NCBI GenBank assembly: GCA_043813445.1
Contig: JBDRLD010000104.1
Location: 1-13,161, forward strand
From: JBDRLD01 sp043813445
Lineage (GTDB): Bacteria > Patescibacteriota > Patescibacteriia > JACPHY01
Length of the DNA: 13,161 nucleotides
Reading direction: 5' to 3'
Part shown: piece after piece, positions 4,920-12,613 of the stretch
Position numbering within the stretch: position 1 is the stretch's first letter
Layout of the letters: each line of letters opens with the position of its first letter
Made by a program: the position numbers and the translations under genes
Notes under the pieces: model-generated
The model's database searches: none
Told to the model about the DNA's origin: nothing
Seen by the model: only the letters and a program-made list of their open reading frames with translations

Positions 4920-6938
4920 GTGCTGCTTGCGGCGGAAAACGAAAGAGCTGCGCGGAAACCACAGAGAGCCAGGCCCGCCGCCGTCCGCGAGCAGCCACGA
5001 ACCGTCCGCGCCCCGTGCCAGGCCGAAGACGAGCGGAAAGCCGCCACGGTCCACAATGGGTTCCATTGCGATTCGGAACCAATCACCCATTGGCTGATCG
5101 ATGAGCGAAAGACGAAGCGCAGGACCCGCTTCTGCAGGAGCCAGCTCAAGGCCCAGCTCTTTGGCGCGCTTGCAAATCTCATCGTATCCCGTTGCTTCGG
5201 TGAAACCAAGGTCTCCGACCGTGAGACGAATGGTCTGGATGTCTTGTGGTTCTTTGGATGTGGGGGTTTTGGCAAGGATGTCCTCAGCCCATTCACCCAT
5301 CCTGTGACCCTGCTCGGTGAGCTCTTGCTTGTACTGTTCCGGTGTCTTCCCGCCAATCTCAATGGTGCGTTGCTCAATCCTGCCTTCGGGGAAGGAGGTG
5401 TAGAAGTGCTCGATGGATGTATGCAAAGGCCTGTCATCGCGAGCCACGACACCCTGGTCGGGGTGTGGCGATCCCGTCCGCTTGGTTGAGCGGGATTGCC
5501 GCGTCGCAGACTCCTCGCAATGACCAGAAGAAGGGAGGAGGTCAAAGATGCCTGAAAATAGTGGTCCAATGTATGCCTTGGTGTCTTCGGTGATCTCGTC
5601 TTTGTTTGTTGCAATTTGGTCCGGAGTGCAGTTGAGGACAATCGGAGCGTCTTCTTTGGGGTTCCGCTGATCTAAGAGTTCCTTGATTCTCGGGTCTTTG
5701 TCGTGGTAGCCGAAGTTCTGGATTTGGTGATCGATCTCGTACAGGAAAATGAGGTCTTCTTTGGTGAGGGAGGTGGGGTCTTGGTCGTTCTTTCTGACGA
5801 GTTCGGTGAGCGTCTTCATGTCTTGTGCACGTTGCTCGAACTGTTTGCCATCCGGGAGTTCTTTGAGCTTCTTTTGGACAACATCGCCAATGTACTTGTC
5901 GTGCTCTTCTTGCTTGGCAATACCGCGAAACTCGGTGGTGGTATTGTTCTGATCTCGCACAATGACAAGTCGCGGTACGGTGGGGTTGCCTTCTTGGTCG
6001 TTGGAGTAGAAGACCTCGAGGTTGTTGAATTCGAGGTATCTGGCTGCGGTTGCCTTTCCTCGGATACACCAGCCCGTTCCGTAGTCTTTGAGGGAGTCCA
6101 CGAGTTCCTGGGGGTCTGATCCTTGGGGGAAGGTTCTCCACTCTCCGTCTGTGATCTTGAGGAGTGCTTCGGAGATGGGTTTGAACTGTTCAATGGCAAT
6201 GGCGTATGACTTGGCGAAGTTCTTCTGTTTGAGGGCTTGGAGGAAGGATTGCTTGGTAGCATCGTCCAAATCAAAGCCGAGGTCGGGCTGATCTCCTGCT
6301 TCAAGGGTTTCTTGTGCATTGAGGACAATGGCCAGTGCTTCTTGGTTCAGTTCGGGGAATGGGGAGATGGATCCTTTGGTGCGCTTGGTGAATTGGTGCT
6401 TCTCTTTGTCAAAGGTGCCCATCTTGAGCATGGAGCGGAATGCCCAGTACTTGGACCAGTCCGGGTATTTTGCATCTTTGGAGGTGAGGTATGTGACCCA
6501 GAGGTCCAGGGAGTTCTCCTGATCTTGGATGATGGTCTGGATGAGCTCTTGGCGTTGGTCCTCGGGGATCTCGATGTCTCCGTGACCTTCTTCTTTGTGG
6601 CGTTTGATGATGGAGTCGAAGTATGATTCGGGGACTTCTTGTGGGATGGTGAGGACGTTGTTGTATAGGGAGGTTTTGAGGAGCTCGATGTTGCGGTGTT
6701 TGCGGGATGCTGCGGATGCTTCCTGTTCTTCCTTAGAGGCAGTGGGATCGCGGGGTTCGGGGTTAAGGATGGTGTTGAGGCGATCGAGGTATGCCTGGAT
6801 GCGCTCTTTGGGTTTTGTTGGAGGGAGGGGTTCTTGTGTCTCGTGCTCCTTTTTGGAAGCAGCACGAGACACCTCGGGGCTGGCGCTGAGGTCGCGATAT
6901 TTCTTGTGGAGGAAGTTGGGGTTTTCGGGGGTGGGCAT
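4917..6938 (-). CDS. Large uncharacterised CPR-type protein with an in-frame palindromic insert
   Basis: This is a 673-residue soluble protein with no signal peptide or membrane helix and a Pro/Glu/Lys-rich N terminus. Around residues 286-340 it has YGTGWCIRG...YLEFNNLEVFY...VPRLVIVRD, a pattern recalling Cys/Trp motifs of PcfJ-like phage or plasmid proteins (weak resemblance). The C terminal region carries TIRLTVGDLGFTEA (about 579-592), LGLELAPAEAGPALRL (595-610) and MGDWFRIAMEPI (617-628). I recognise this as a recurring domain of unannotated CPR proteins, from memory. Residues about 472-502 derive from a palindromic repeat. The coding strand is unusually C-rich compared with its neighbours. 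It starts 11 bases after the murE stop, so it is likely in the mur operon. No function is known to me. Confidence 0.85.
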   Translation of the reverse strand: MPTPENPNFLHKKYRDLSASPEVSRAASKKEHETQEPLPPTKPKERIQAYLDRLNTILNPEPRDPTASKEEQEASAASRKHRNIELLKTSLYNNVLTIPQEVPESYFDSIIKRHKEEGHGDIEIPEDQRQELIQTIIQDQENSLDLWVTYLTSKDAKYPDWSKYWAFRSMLKMGTFDKEKHQFTKRTKGSISPFPELNQEALAIVLNAQETLEAGDQPDLGFDLDDATKQSFLQALKQKNFAKSYAIAIEQFKPISEALLKITDGEWRTFPQGSDPQELVDSLKDYGTGWCIRGKATAARYLEFNNLEVFYSNDQEGNPTVPRLVIVRDQNNTTTEFRGIAKQEEHDKYIGDVVQKKLKELPDGKQFEQRAQDMKTLTELVRKNDQDPTSLTKEDLIFLYEIDHQIQNFGYHDKDPRIKELLDQRNPKEDAPIVLNCTPDQIATNKDEITEDTKAYIGPLFSGIFDLLPSSGHCEESATRQSRSTKRTGSPHPDQGVVARDDRPLHTSIEHFYTSFPEGRIEQRTIEIGGKTPEQYKQELTEQGHRMGEWAEDILAKTPTSKEPQDIQTIRLTVGDLGFTEATGYDEICKRAKELGLELAPAEAGPALRLSLIDQPMGDWFRIAMEPIVDRGGFPLVFGLARGADGSWLLADGGGPGSLWFPRSSFVFRRKQH
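5433..5524. repeat. 92-bp palindromic element in frame inside the 673-residue gene
   Basis: Imperfect 11-bp terminal inverted repeats, GTCATCGCGAG (5433-5443) and CTCGCAATGAC (5514-5524), enclose two hairpins: ACACCC-TGGTCG-GGGTGT (5449-5466) and GCGATCCCG...CGGGATTGC (5468-5499). GTCAT(T/C)GCGAG...CTCGCAATGAC ends are a form of dispersed repeat I recall from intergenic DNA of CPR and other bacteria. Read on the minus strand it encodes HCEESATRQSR...GVVARDD without a stop. Confidence 0.85.
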
Positions 6939-6949
6939 AGGGCTATGGT

Positions 6950-8155
6950 CTACTTCTGCTGCTGCTTTAGTATTTCACGAATCACTTTCCGATCGTCCCA
7001 GGGCGTCTTTGAGCCGTGGGGGCCGCAGATGGCTTGCTCGCAACCCTTCCCGCTCACGATAATACGATCCCCTTCCTTTGCGAGTGATAGTGATCTTGCA
7101 ATCGCTTCCCGCCGATCGAGGATTTCCTCAACTTCGGCACTCCCCCGCCCTCTTGCTCCATCCGCCACCGCACGAATTATCTGCATCGGGTCATCATCGT
7201 ACGGGTCTTCGTTTGTCACGATAACCACCTCGGCGTGTTGCGCGGCTGCGCGCCCCATTTCCGGCTGCTTCCATTTGTCACGTCCCCCTCCGACGCCACC
7301 AAGCACGTGCACAGTCTTCCCTGATGGCACTGCAAGTGATCGGTATACTGCCTCCAGCGCGTGCGGTGTATGCGCGTAGTCCACAATCACCTCAAACGGT
7401 TGTCCCGCCTCAATACGCTCCATGCGCCCCGGAAGCGGTGCCGTGGTTTCCAGTGCCGCAACCACGCGATCTTCGGGGATGCCGAGGATTGCACAAACCG
7501 CCATCACCGCTGCGGCATTTTCCGGAAACGCTGCAATCGGTGCAGGAAGTCGCACCGCGCGCACATCAGCCGCATCGAACTTTCGAATATCTGTAAACGG
7601 GTACCCGGAGAACTCAGAACTGTACTTGAGGTCCGCGGGCAGAATCGCAAAACGCTTCGCCTTCGATCCGCGTGCGGTATGCGCGAACAGTCGCGCCTTG
7701 GCAGCCCGATATCGCTCGAACCCGCCATGTGACTCGATATGCTCTGGCGCAAGATTGAGCAACACCGCGACATCGTAGTCGATTCCGCGATGCCGATGCT
7801 GCGCAATTCCCTCTGATGAGGTTTCCACTATCGCGTGCGTGCAGCCGTTCGCGACAAGCGTACGTAAAAAACGTTGGAGCTGAAAACGCCCGGGCATGGT
7901 CATCTTCAAATCATTGAGCCACGTTCGCTTACCATCGCACATCGTCGCAGTGGAAATCCAACCGGCGCGATATCCGGTCTCATGTAATACATGCCCAAGA
8001 AGCATCACCACGGATGATTTTCCGTGTGTCCCCGTGACACCAACAACCACAAGCCGCTTGCTGGGATTTCGAAACCACCACTTCGCGATTACGGCGAGTG
8101 AAAAATGGTATGCCCGTAGCAAAGGCGTCGGTACTAATTTTCGAATACTCATCAT
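6950..8155 (-). CDS. murE: MurE-like UDP-MurNAc-dipeptide ligase lacking the N-terminal domain
   Basis: MurE adds the third amino acid to UDP-MurNAc-L-Ala-D-Glu in the cytoplasm. Seen here: ATP loop GVTGTHGKSS (about 39-48), ETSSEG (111-116), the Tyr-x-x-x-Lys region with Lys153 as the likely carbamylated lysine, DYAHTP (259-264), and GGVGGGRDKWKQPEMG. At 401 residues it is about 90 shorter than typical MurE; the missing part is the N-terminal UDP-binding domain, as the ATP loop is already at residue 39. The specificity loop reads TNEDPYDDDP, without the Arg of the DNPR motif that binds meso-diaminopimelate, so a different third residue is likely. The GAGG ribosome site overlaps the murD stop 7 bases upstream of ATG 8155. 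Alternative: another MurE-like amide ligase. Confidence 0.88.
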   Translation of the reverse strand: MMSIRKLVPTPLLRAYHFSLAVIAKWWFRNPSKRLVVVGVTGTHGKSSVVMLLGHVLHETGYRAGWISTATMCDGKRTWLNDLKMTMPGRFQLQRFLRTLVANGCTHAIVETSSEGIAQHRHRGIDYDVAVLLNLAPEHIESHGGFERYRAAKARLFAHTARGSKAKRFAILPADLKYSSEFSGYPFTDIRKFDAADVRAVRLPAPIAAFPENAAAVMAVCAILGIPEDRVVAALETTAPLPGRMERIEAGQPFEVIVDYAHTPHALEAVYRSLAVPSGKTVHVLGGVGGGRDKWKQPEMGRAAAQHAEVVIVTNEDPYDDDPMQIIRAVADGARGRGSAEVEEILDRREAIARSLSLAKEGDRIIVSGKGCEQAICGPHGSKTPWDDRKVIREILKQQQK

Positions 8156-8164
8156 GCTGTTGCC

Positions 8165-9616
8165 TCACCGCTTAGTTTTCACGGCCTGTACAAACTGATC
8201 TCCGCGGTCAAATTCATGTACGAAGAGACCAAAGGACGTAGCGCCCGGTGACAGAAGTACAACATCTCCTCGCTCCGCACACTTCGTCGCTGTACGCACT
8301 GCTGTACGCATACTGTTAGCTTCATATATAGCAAGCGCGTGCGCGCCCGGGGTGCGCTTGAGTGCCGCACGCATGCAGTCGGTCGCCGTGCCTGGAAGAA
8401 ATACGATCGAATGGACACGTTCAACCACTTCCCTCGCCCAAACGTCGAATCGCAATCGCTTGTCTGTGCCACCGGCAATAAGCACAATTCCATCCGTAAT
8501 GGATCGCAATGCTGCGATGGATGCATCCGGCGTCGTTGCGCACGTGTCATTCATATACCGGATTCCATTTCGCGTTGCGATGTCTTGGGCACGCCCCGGA
8601 AGACCGCGGAACTCTCTGATCGCGCGACGTATCGCGACACCGGAGATTCCAAGAGTGTGCGCGCACGCAGTCGCTGCGGCGACGTTCATCGCATTGTGCG
8701 CACCTTGAAGCGAGGCATTCCGAATGGCAGCAAGACGTTGTGTCTTTGACCGATCGCGCACCCACACCCACGCGCGATCCAAGTATGCGCCGCGTGTGCG
8801 GATAGGGAGCGCTGCCGAACTAAACCAACGAACATCTCGCTTGTACACCCGCGCCAGCTCGGAGACCACAACATCATCCGCGTTGAGCACCGCAACTGCG
8901 CGAGAACGCTGGAACCGTATCAGTCGCGCCTTGGCAGAAAAGTACGACCGCATCGATGCGTACCGATTGAGGTGGTCGCGGAGAAGATTTGTAAACACGG
9001 CAACATCGACACTTCCAGTCTGTGCGCTCAAATGTTCGCAATGCCAACTTGAGAGCTCCAACACGACGTCCACCTCATCGTGTCGGGCCGCACGGATAAC
9101 ACGATCCAGAATATCAAACATTGGAATACGGATGTTGCCTGCAAGGAACGCACGTCGTCCGCCTGCGTCCAGCATCGCAAAGATGAGTGCCGCTGTTGTT
9201 GATTTCCCCCGTGTTCCGGTGATGCCGACGATCCGTACCGGCAGCTTCGTAGCACGAACCACCTGCAGGAAAATGCTTGCCTCGTTCTCAATAGGCACAT
9301 GCGCATGACGTGCGATGTCGAGATAACGAGAATCGCGAGGAACACCGGGATTCTGCACGATGATGTCTGCCCGATTAAAATCCACCGCACGATGGCCTCC
9401 GAGGACCAGTTGCAGCCTTCCACTCCCCTTCCCTTGTGCTGTCTTCTCGATCGCACAAACAGACGGGCGAAGTTGCGCACGCGTCTTTATGTCCGTAACG
9501 GTCACATCAGCACCGTGACGCAGCATCCAGCGCGCCACAGCCAACCCTCCGCCATGGAGCCCCAAGCCCATGACTGTAACCCGTTTTCCGCGAAACCAAG
9601 CCGATGTATACCTCAT
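8165..9616 (-). CDS. murD: UDP-N-acetylmuramoylalanine--D-glutamate ligase
   Basis: MurD adds D-glutamate to UDP-MurNAc-L-Ala. All three domains are present in 483 residues: N-terminal Rossmann UDP-binding part (VTVMGLGLHGGGLAVARWML, VQNPGVP at about 88-93), central ATPase (GITGTRGKSTT at 131-141, ELSSW near 187, carbamylation-site Lys229 in YFSAKA, LQGAHNAMN), and C-terminal ligase domain (LIAGGTDK, LLSPGATSFGLF..FDRGD). The usual NDSKATN motif reads NDTCATT, so the lysine is replaced by cysteine. I chose ATG 9616 with GGGAG just upstream; an in-frame TTG at 9634 would add six residues. murE follows 9 bases later. Confidence 0.93.
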   Translation of the reverse strand: MRYTSAWFRGKRVTVMGLGLHGGGLAVARWMLRHGADVTVTDIKTRAQLRPSVCAIEKTAQGKGSGRLQLVLGGHRAVDFNRADIIVQNPGVPRDSRYLDIARHAHVPIENEASIFLQVVRATKLPVRIVGITGTRGKSTTAALIFAMLDAGGRRAFLAGNIRIPMFDILDRVIRAARHDEVDVVLELSSWHCEHLSAQTGSVDVAVFTNLLRDHLNRYASMRSYFSAKARLIRFQRSRAVAVLNADDVVVSELARVYKRDVRWFSSAALPIRTRGAYLDRAWVWVRDRSKTQRLAAIRNASLQGAHNAMNVAAATACAHTLGISGVAIRRAIREFRGLPGRAQDIATRNGIRYMNDTCATTPDASIAALRSITDGIVLIAGGTDKRLRFDVWAREVVERVHSIVFLPGTATDCMRAALKRTPGAHALAIYEANSMRTAVRTATKCAERGDVVLLSPGATSFGLFVHEFDRGDQFVQAVKTKR

Positions 9617-9642
9617 GTACTCCCACTGTACCAAATTGATAG

Positions 9643-9666
9643 CCGCTCAGCACGAATGCTGAGCGG
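9643..9666. other. Perfect hairpin between the zinc-ribbon gene and murD
   Basis: CCGCTCAGCA and TGCTGAGCGG form a 10-bp stem with a four-base loop, 25 bases beyond the zinc-ribbon stop and 26 before the murD start on the minus strand. CTATCAATTT follows rather than a T run, so it may be a weak terminator or an mRNA-stabilising structure. Confidence 0.6.
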
Positions 9667-9691
9667 CCACATGATTTCGATACCCATCTCG

Positions 9692-10519
9692 CTACCGATG
9701 ACAATCCGGGCAGTGCCATCGACCGGCGCCCTCCGCCGTCACGTCGAACTCCGTGCCGCAGTCGATGCAAAAACGCCGCTTCCCAGCCAGCTGCTTCGAA
9801 ATACGACAATCGTCACAACGTCGGCACTGCTCATTCGTTCCGCGCACGTACTCCTTGCCACACGCTGCACAGAAGCGCATGACGCTCTGCTTCCGCTCGA
9901 GTTCGGAGCGAAGTTTCGCCAGTCGTCCCGCTGCGCGGCTCGCCCTGGACTCTCGTCGCTTCTGATCAAACATCCGAACAGCTTCCTCCACGACGCTCCG
10001 CTTCCAAAACTCGCCATAGGGTGTCGAGAAGCGATCCTTTCCCACGAGCTGCGCACGAATGAATGTCACACACGACCCCGACATACCAACCGTGAACTGC
10101 CGCTCATGCCAGTATCCTTCTTGGCCTGGATGAACGACACGCACAGTTGCAATAAACGAGCCATCATTCCCACTATACCCAATCGCCGACTCGAACGAAC
10201 CGCGCTCAATCCCGCGAGCGAATACGTGATTGGCATCGACTACCGTCACGACGCCATTGACCTTCGATCGGCCACCCGATCGTGAGCACTCCACGATGCA
10301 TCCAACTCGAATGCCGAGTTCGGCGATAACTCTGAGTGCAGCCAATCGCCGCTCTGCAACACATGGCATGATCTCGTGCCGGATGCGCTTGCCGCTCTTC
10401 CCGCTACCGACGCGTGCCCTCGTAATGAGCCCGGATACATCCTGCCGGCTCGCACCCCTGGGAACATCGATCCCAAACTGTGCCGCGTACGCAAGCTGCT
10501 TTTTCGTTGGCGTTGCCAT
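9692..10519 (-). CDS. Uncharacterised double zinc-ribbon protein
   Basis: This is a 275-residue soluble protein I cannot name. The N terminus, TKKQLAYAAQFGIDVPRGASRQDVSGLI, has the KQ..YA..LGI.....S..E/D.S.LI pattern of a small SAP-like helical module seen in several DNA-associated proteins (resemblance only). The middle contains beta-rich sequence (VGCIVECSRSGG, GVVTVVDANHVFARG) and a basic helical stretch (FDQKRRESRASRAAGRLAKLRSELERK). The C terminus has two zinc-binding modules: CAAC...CRRCDDC and CIDC...CPDC. The start is ATG 10519, with GGAGG five bases upstream; an earlier in-frame start would remove this spacing. It has its own strong promoter, so it is probably expressed independently of the glycosidase gene upstream. 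Confidence 0.8.
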   Translation of the reverse strand: MATPTKKQLAYAAQFGIDVPRGASRQDVSGLITRARVGSGKSGKRIRHEIMPCVAERRLAALRVIAELGIRVGCIVECSRSGGRSKVNGVVTVVDANHVFARGIERGSFESAIGYSGNDGSFIATVRVVHPGQEGYWHERQFTVGMSGSCVTFIRAQLVGKDRFSTPYGEFWKRSVVEEAVRMFDQKRRESRASRAAGRLAKLRSELERKQSVMRFCAACGKEYVRGTNEQCRRCDDCRISKQLAGKRRFCIDCGTEFDVTAEGAGRWHCPDCHR

Positions 10520-10570
10520 CTTGACCTCCAAAGAACAAAGCGCAGGATTCCTCCTCGCGCTGTTGGAAGC

Positions 10571-10599
10571 ACTGTACACTATTTGAGTATATTTGTCAA
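10571..10599 (-). promoter_or_regulatory. Near-consensus sigma70 promoter of the zinc-ribbon gene
   Basis: On the minus strand: perfect -35 TTGACA (10594-10599), 17-base spacer, -10 TACAGT (10571-10576). It gives a leader of about 45 bases containing GGAGG before ATG 10519. The TGA stop of the upstream glycosidase gene lies inside the -35 hexamer. Confidence 0.8.
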
Positions 10600-11618
10600 G
10601 TGGACGTCTGTTCGGGCCTCAACAGCTCGCGCGCGGCGTCCCACAGTGACGGATCCCCATGCACCTCACGCAGCCAATACCAATACTCCGCTCCCCACAA
10701 GTACACATCACCAAAGCCAGTCGCTTTCGCAAACGCGATATTCTTCTCAAAATCGTCGGTGGTAAATAACGGTTGGAGCTCATCGTACGCGATGTCTCGA
10801 ATATTCCCAGCCGGCACCCACGGCTCAGCTTGGAGCTCGGCTATCACCACATCACGCGCGCGTTGACCGGCAAGGTACGCCTTCACACGATACAGCGCCG
10901 GCGGAAGGATATGATCGTAACGCCAGTACTTAATTATGGGATTCCAGACGATTCGATACATCGTCGTCCCGAAGCGATCTCCTCGTCGAGCAGTGCGCTG
11001 CCACGTCGAAAGTTCTCCCGAGTCAGTAATGAGAATCGGATGCTCCGTATCAATCCCACGAACGAGTGCGATTCGCTCATCAATGTATGCACCATCCATA
11101 CGCGGACACGCGCCGAAAATCCGCAAAAACGGCTCATTCTCAACCTGCCACATCGCAAGGGCAGGATGGTGCCGATACTGCTCTACAACCTCGGCATACG
11201 GATAACCCTGCGACCCTCGGATCGCGAGCTCCTTCGGTTCTTGCCCCGTGTTCACCCAATCCGGGATGTGACATTCCGGCCACCTTGGAAGTCGAACACC
11301 TATTGCAAGCACCACCTCCGCATCATGCTTGGCCGCCTCGTCCATCATCCAATCGAGGTCATCAAATGTATACTGTCCGGCAGTCGGCTCTATCTCCGGC
11401 CAGTACGCACCAAGACGAACTCGTCGCACATCAAGATCGTCGAGGAGGGCAAGATACGCTGCTCGCCAATCAACTCCTAGGTATTCGGCATACGACTTCG
11501 TGAAGGTGACTCCGTATGTCTGCGGAGCATCGGCCGGACGTACAAAAAATAGCGCCACATAAAAAGCGGCAGCACAGAACACTACTATGATGAGGATCCG
11601 ATACGTTCGACGACGCAT
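10596..11618 (-). CDS. Membrane-anchored glycoside hydrolase-like TIM-barrel protein (clan GH-A type)
   Basis: Of 340 residues, positions 1-6 are basic and 7-26 form a membrane anchor (or uncleaved signal), so the rest is probably outside the membrane. The fold pattern is that of GH-A (beta/alpha)8 enzymes: DLDVRRVRLGAYWPEIEPTAGQYTFDDLDWMMDEAAKHDAEV is the early barrel, MWQVENEP gives Asn161-Glu162 as the acid/base pair, and VVIAELQAEPW gives Glu261 as the candidate nucleophile. Late WGAEYWYWL is typical of the last strand. Family (GH5, GH39, GH42-like) and substrate cannot be fixed. It follows the EamA-type gene with a three-base gap, which suggests an operon. No cleavage-site Cys or Ala-X-Ala is obvious. 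Confidence 0.72.
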   Translation of the reverse strand: MRRRTYRILIIVVFCAAAFYVALFFVRPADAPQTYGVTFTKSYAEYLGVDWRAAYLALLDDLDVRRVRLGAYWPEIEPTAGQYTFDDLDWMMDEAAKHDAEVVLAIGVRLPRWPECHIPDWVNTGQEPKELAIRGSQGYPYAEVVEQYRHHPALAMWQVENEPFLRIFGACPRMDGAYIDERIALVRGIDTEHPILITDSGELSTWQRTARRGDRFGTTMYRIVWNPIIKYWRYDHILPPALYRVKAYLAGQRARDVVIAELQAEPWVPAGNIRDIAYDELQPLFTTDDFEKNIAFAKATGFGDVYLWGAEYWYWLREVHGDPSLWDAARELLRPEQTST

Positions 11619-11621
11619 ATT

Positions 11622-12527
11622 CTATGAGAGACTTGCCTGCGCGAGTAGTGCAAGACCGATAATAATCACACCAATTGCCGCGAGCTTTTGTACTACCACT
11701 CGACGGTTGAGTTGTTCTCGAAGTTGTGGAAGGCGTCTACCGAGAACGAGCACAAAGAGAAAGAGGAACGCATACTGTACGCCCTGCATGGCATTCACGA
11801 GCGTCGGCGAGGCCAGACTTACCGCATACTGAAGTGCAATGAAACCGATGGCGCCAGCGGTCTGACCACCGAGAAAAAGACCATACTGCCAACCTTTCGG
11901 CCGCTGTTGTGGTGCTGCGATCGCAACTCGACTCGGCCGATGAAGAAGGATCGCGCACGAGGCAATAACCGCACCGATGCGTGACCAAACGAAGCCTGGA
12001 ATAAAGTCCTGCTCAAGAAACACCGCCTTCATGAGGATGTACGAAGTCGCAAACGCGAATGCCGCAAGAGAAGCGAACGCATACACACCGCGCTGTCGTG
12101 CGGTGCGAGTAGACGACTCTCGAACGATGAGGGCAGACCCGATGACGAGTGCTCCGAACCCAAGTAGCTCCTGTCCGCCAAGTCGTTCACCTAGAAAAAG
12201 ATATGCGAGCACCAATGTCCAAAGTGGTGTTGTTCCGCCGATGTACGTCACGACTCGCGATGTCTCGCCACGCCGAAGTGCGGTGTAGAACGCGAGAAGT
12301 GCAACAACGAATACCGCGCCCGCTGCGAAGTCGAGCACAGCCTGTGCTAGAGTTGGAAACTCAAAATGAAATGGGAGTAATAGAATGCTCGCACCACCGA
12401 GGACACCGACATAAAACGCGTACGCGGACGGTCGCGGAATTGTCCTCGCCAAAAGATATTTGTCTACAAGAAAAGCAAGCGCAGTGAGGAGGTGCGCGGC
12501 AATTACAATGCTGAGCCACGTTGGCAT
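11622..12527 (-). CDS. EamA/DMT-family transporter
   Basis: About 301 residues with ten predicted helices in two homologous halves. The first half ends with TTPLWTLVLAYLFLGERLGGQELLGFGALVIGSALIV, the conserved P...L....LGE...... pattern of EamA. The second half ends with QKLAAIGVIIIGLALLAQ. A soluble linker (about 140-155, SSTRTARQRG) separates them. EamA proteins export metabolites such as amino acids or sugars; the substrate is unknown. I chose ATG 12527; an in-frame TTG at 12551 would add eight residues. Neither has a clear Shine-Dalgarno. It is followed three bases later by the glycosidase gene. Confidence 0.85.
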   Translation of the reverse strand: MPTWLSIVIAAHLLTALAFLVDKYLLARTIPRPSAYAFYVGVLGGASILLLPFHFEFPTLAQAVLDFAAGAVFVVALLAFYTALRRGETSRVVTYIGGTTPLWTLVLAYLFLGERLGGQELLGFGALVIGSALIVRESSTRTARQRGVYAFASLAAFAFATSYILMKAVFLEQDFIPGFVWSRIGAVIASCAILLHRPSRVAIAAPQQRPKGWQYGLFLGGQTAGAIGFIALQYAVSLASPTLVNAMQGVQYAFLFLFVLVLGRRLPQLREQLNRRVVVQKLAAIGVIIIGLALLAQASLS

Positions 12528-12583
12528 AACGCAGTTATGAGTCAGAAACAATAAATTCGCACTTTCGCGTTCACCGTATGGAG

Positions 12584-12613
12584 ATTATCTTCGTACGATT
12601 CCTTAAGCGACAA
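12584..12613 (-). promoter_or_regulatory. Possible sigma70 promoter for the transporter-glycosidase pair
   Basis: Minus strand: -35 TTGTCG (12608-12613, overlapping the end of the upstream gene), 18-base spacer, -10 GATAAT (12584-12589). The predicted start is near 12577, about 50 bases before ATG 12527. Confidence 0.4.

Noticed and set aside
5542..6141. Long alternative open frames on the minus strand within the 673-residue gene (also 5816-6328 and 6347-6865)
   Set aside because: They are rich in Pro, Arg, Ser and Thr, as expected from shifted reading of a C-rich strand, and lie wholly within a gene with recognisable motifs.
9643..9666. Strong rho-independent terminator before murD
   Set aside because: The stem is perfect but is followed by CTATCAATTT without a T run, so I list it only as a hairpin.
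9299..10285. 328-codon plus-strand open frame opposite murD and the zinc-ribbon gene
   Set aside because: It spans two clear minus-strand genes and the gap between them, has no recognisable motif, and is typical of antisense frames in GC-rich DNA.
1725..10596. Alternative genetic code (UGA read as glycine), as in some CPR lineages
   Set aside because: TGA terminates ftsE, murD, the 673-residue gene and the glycosidase gene at sensible family lengths.
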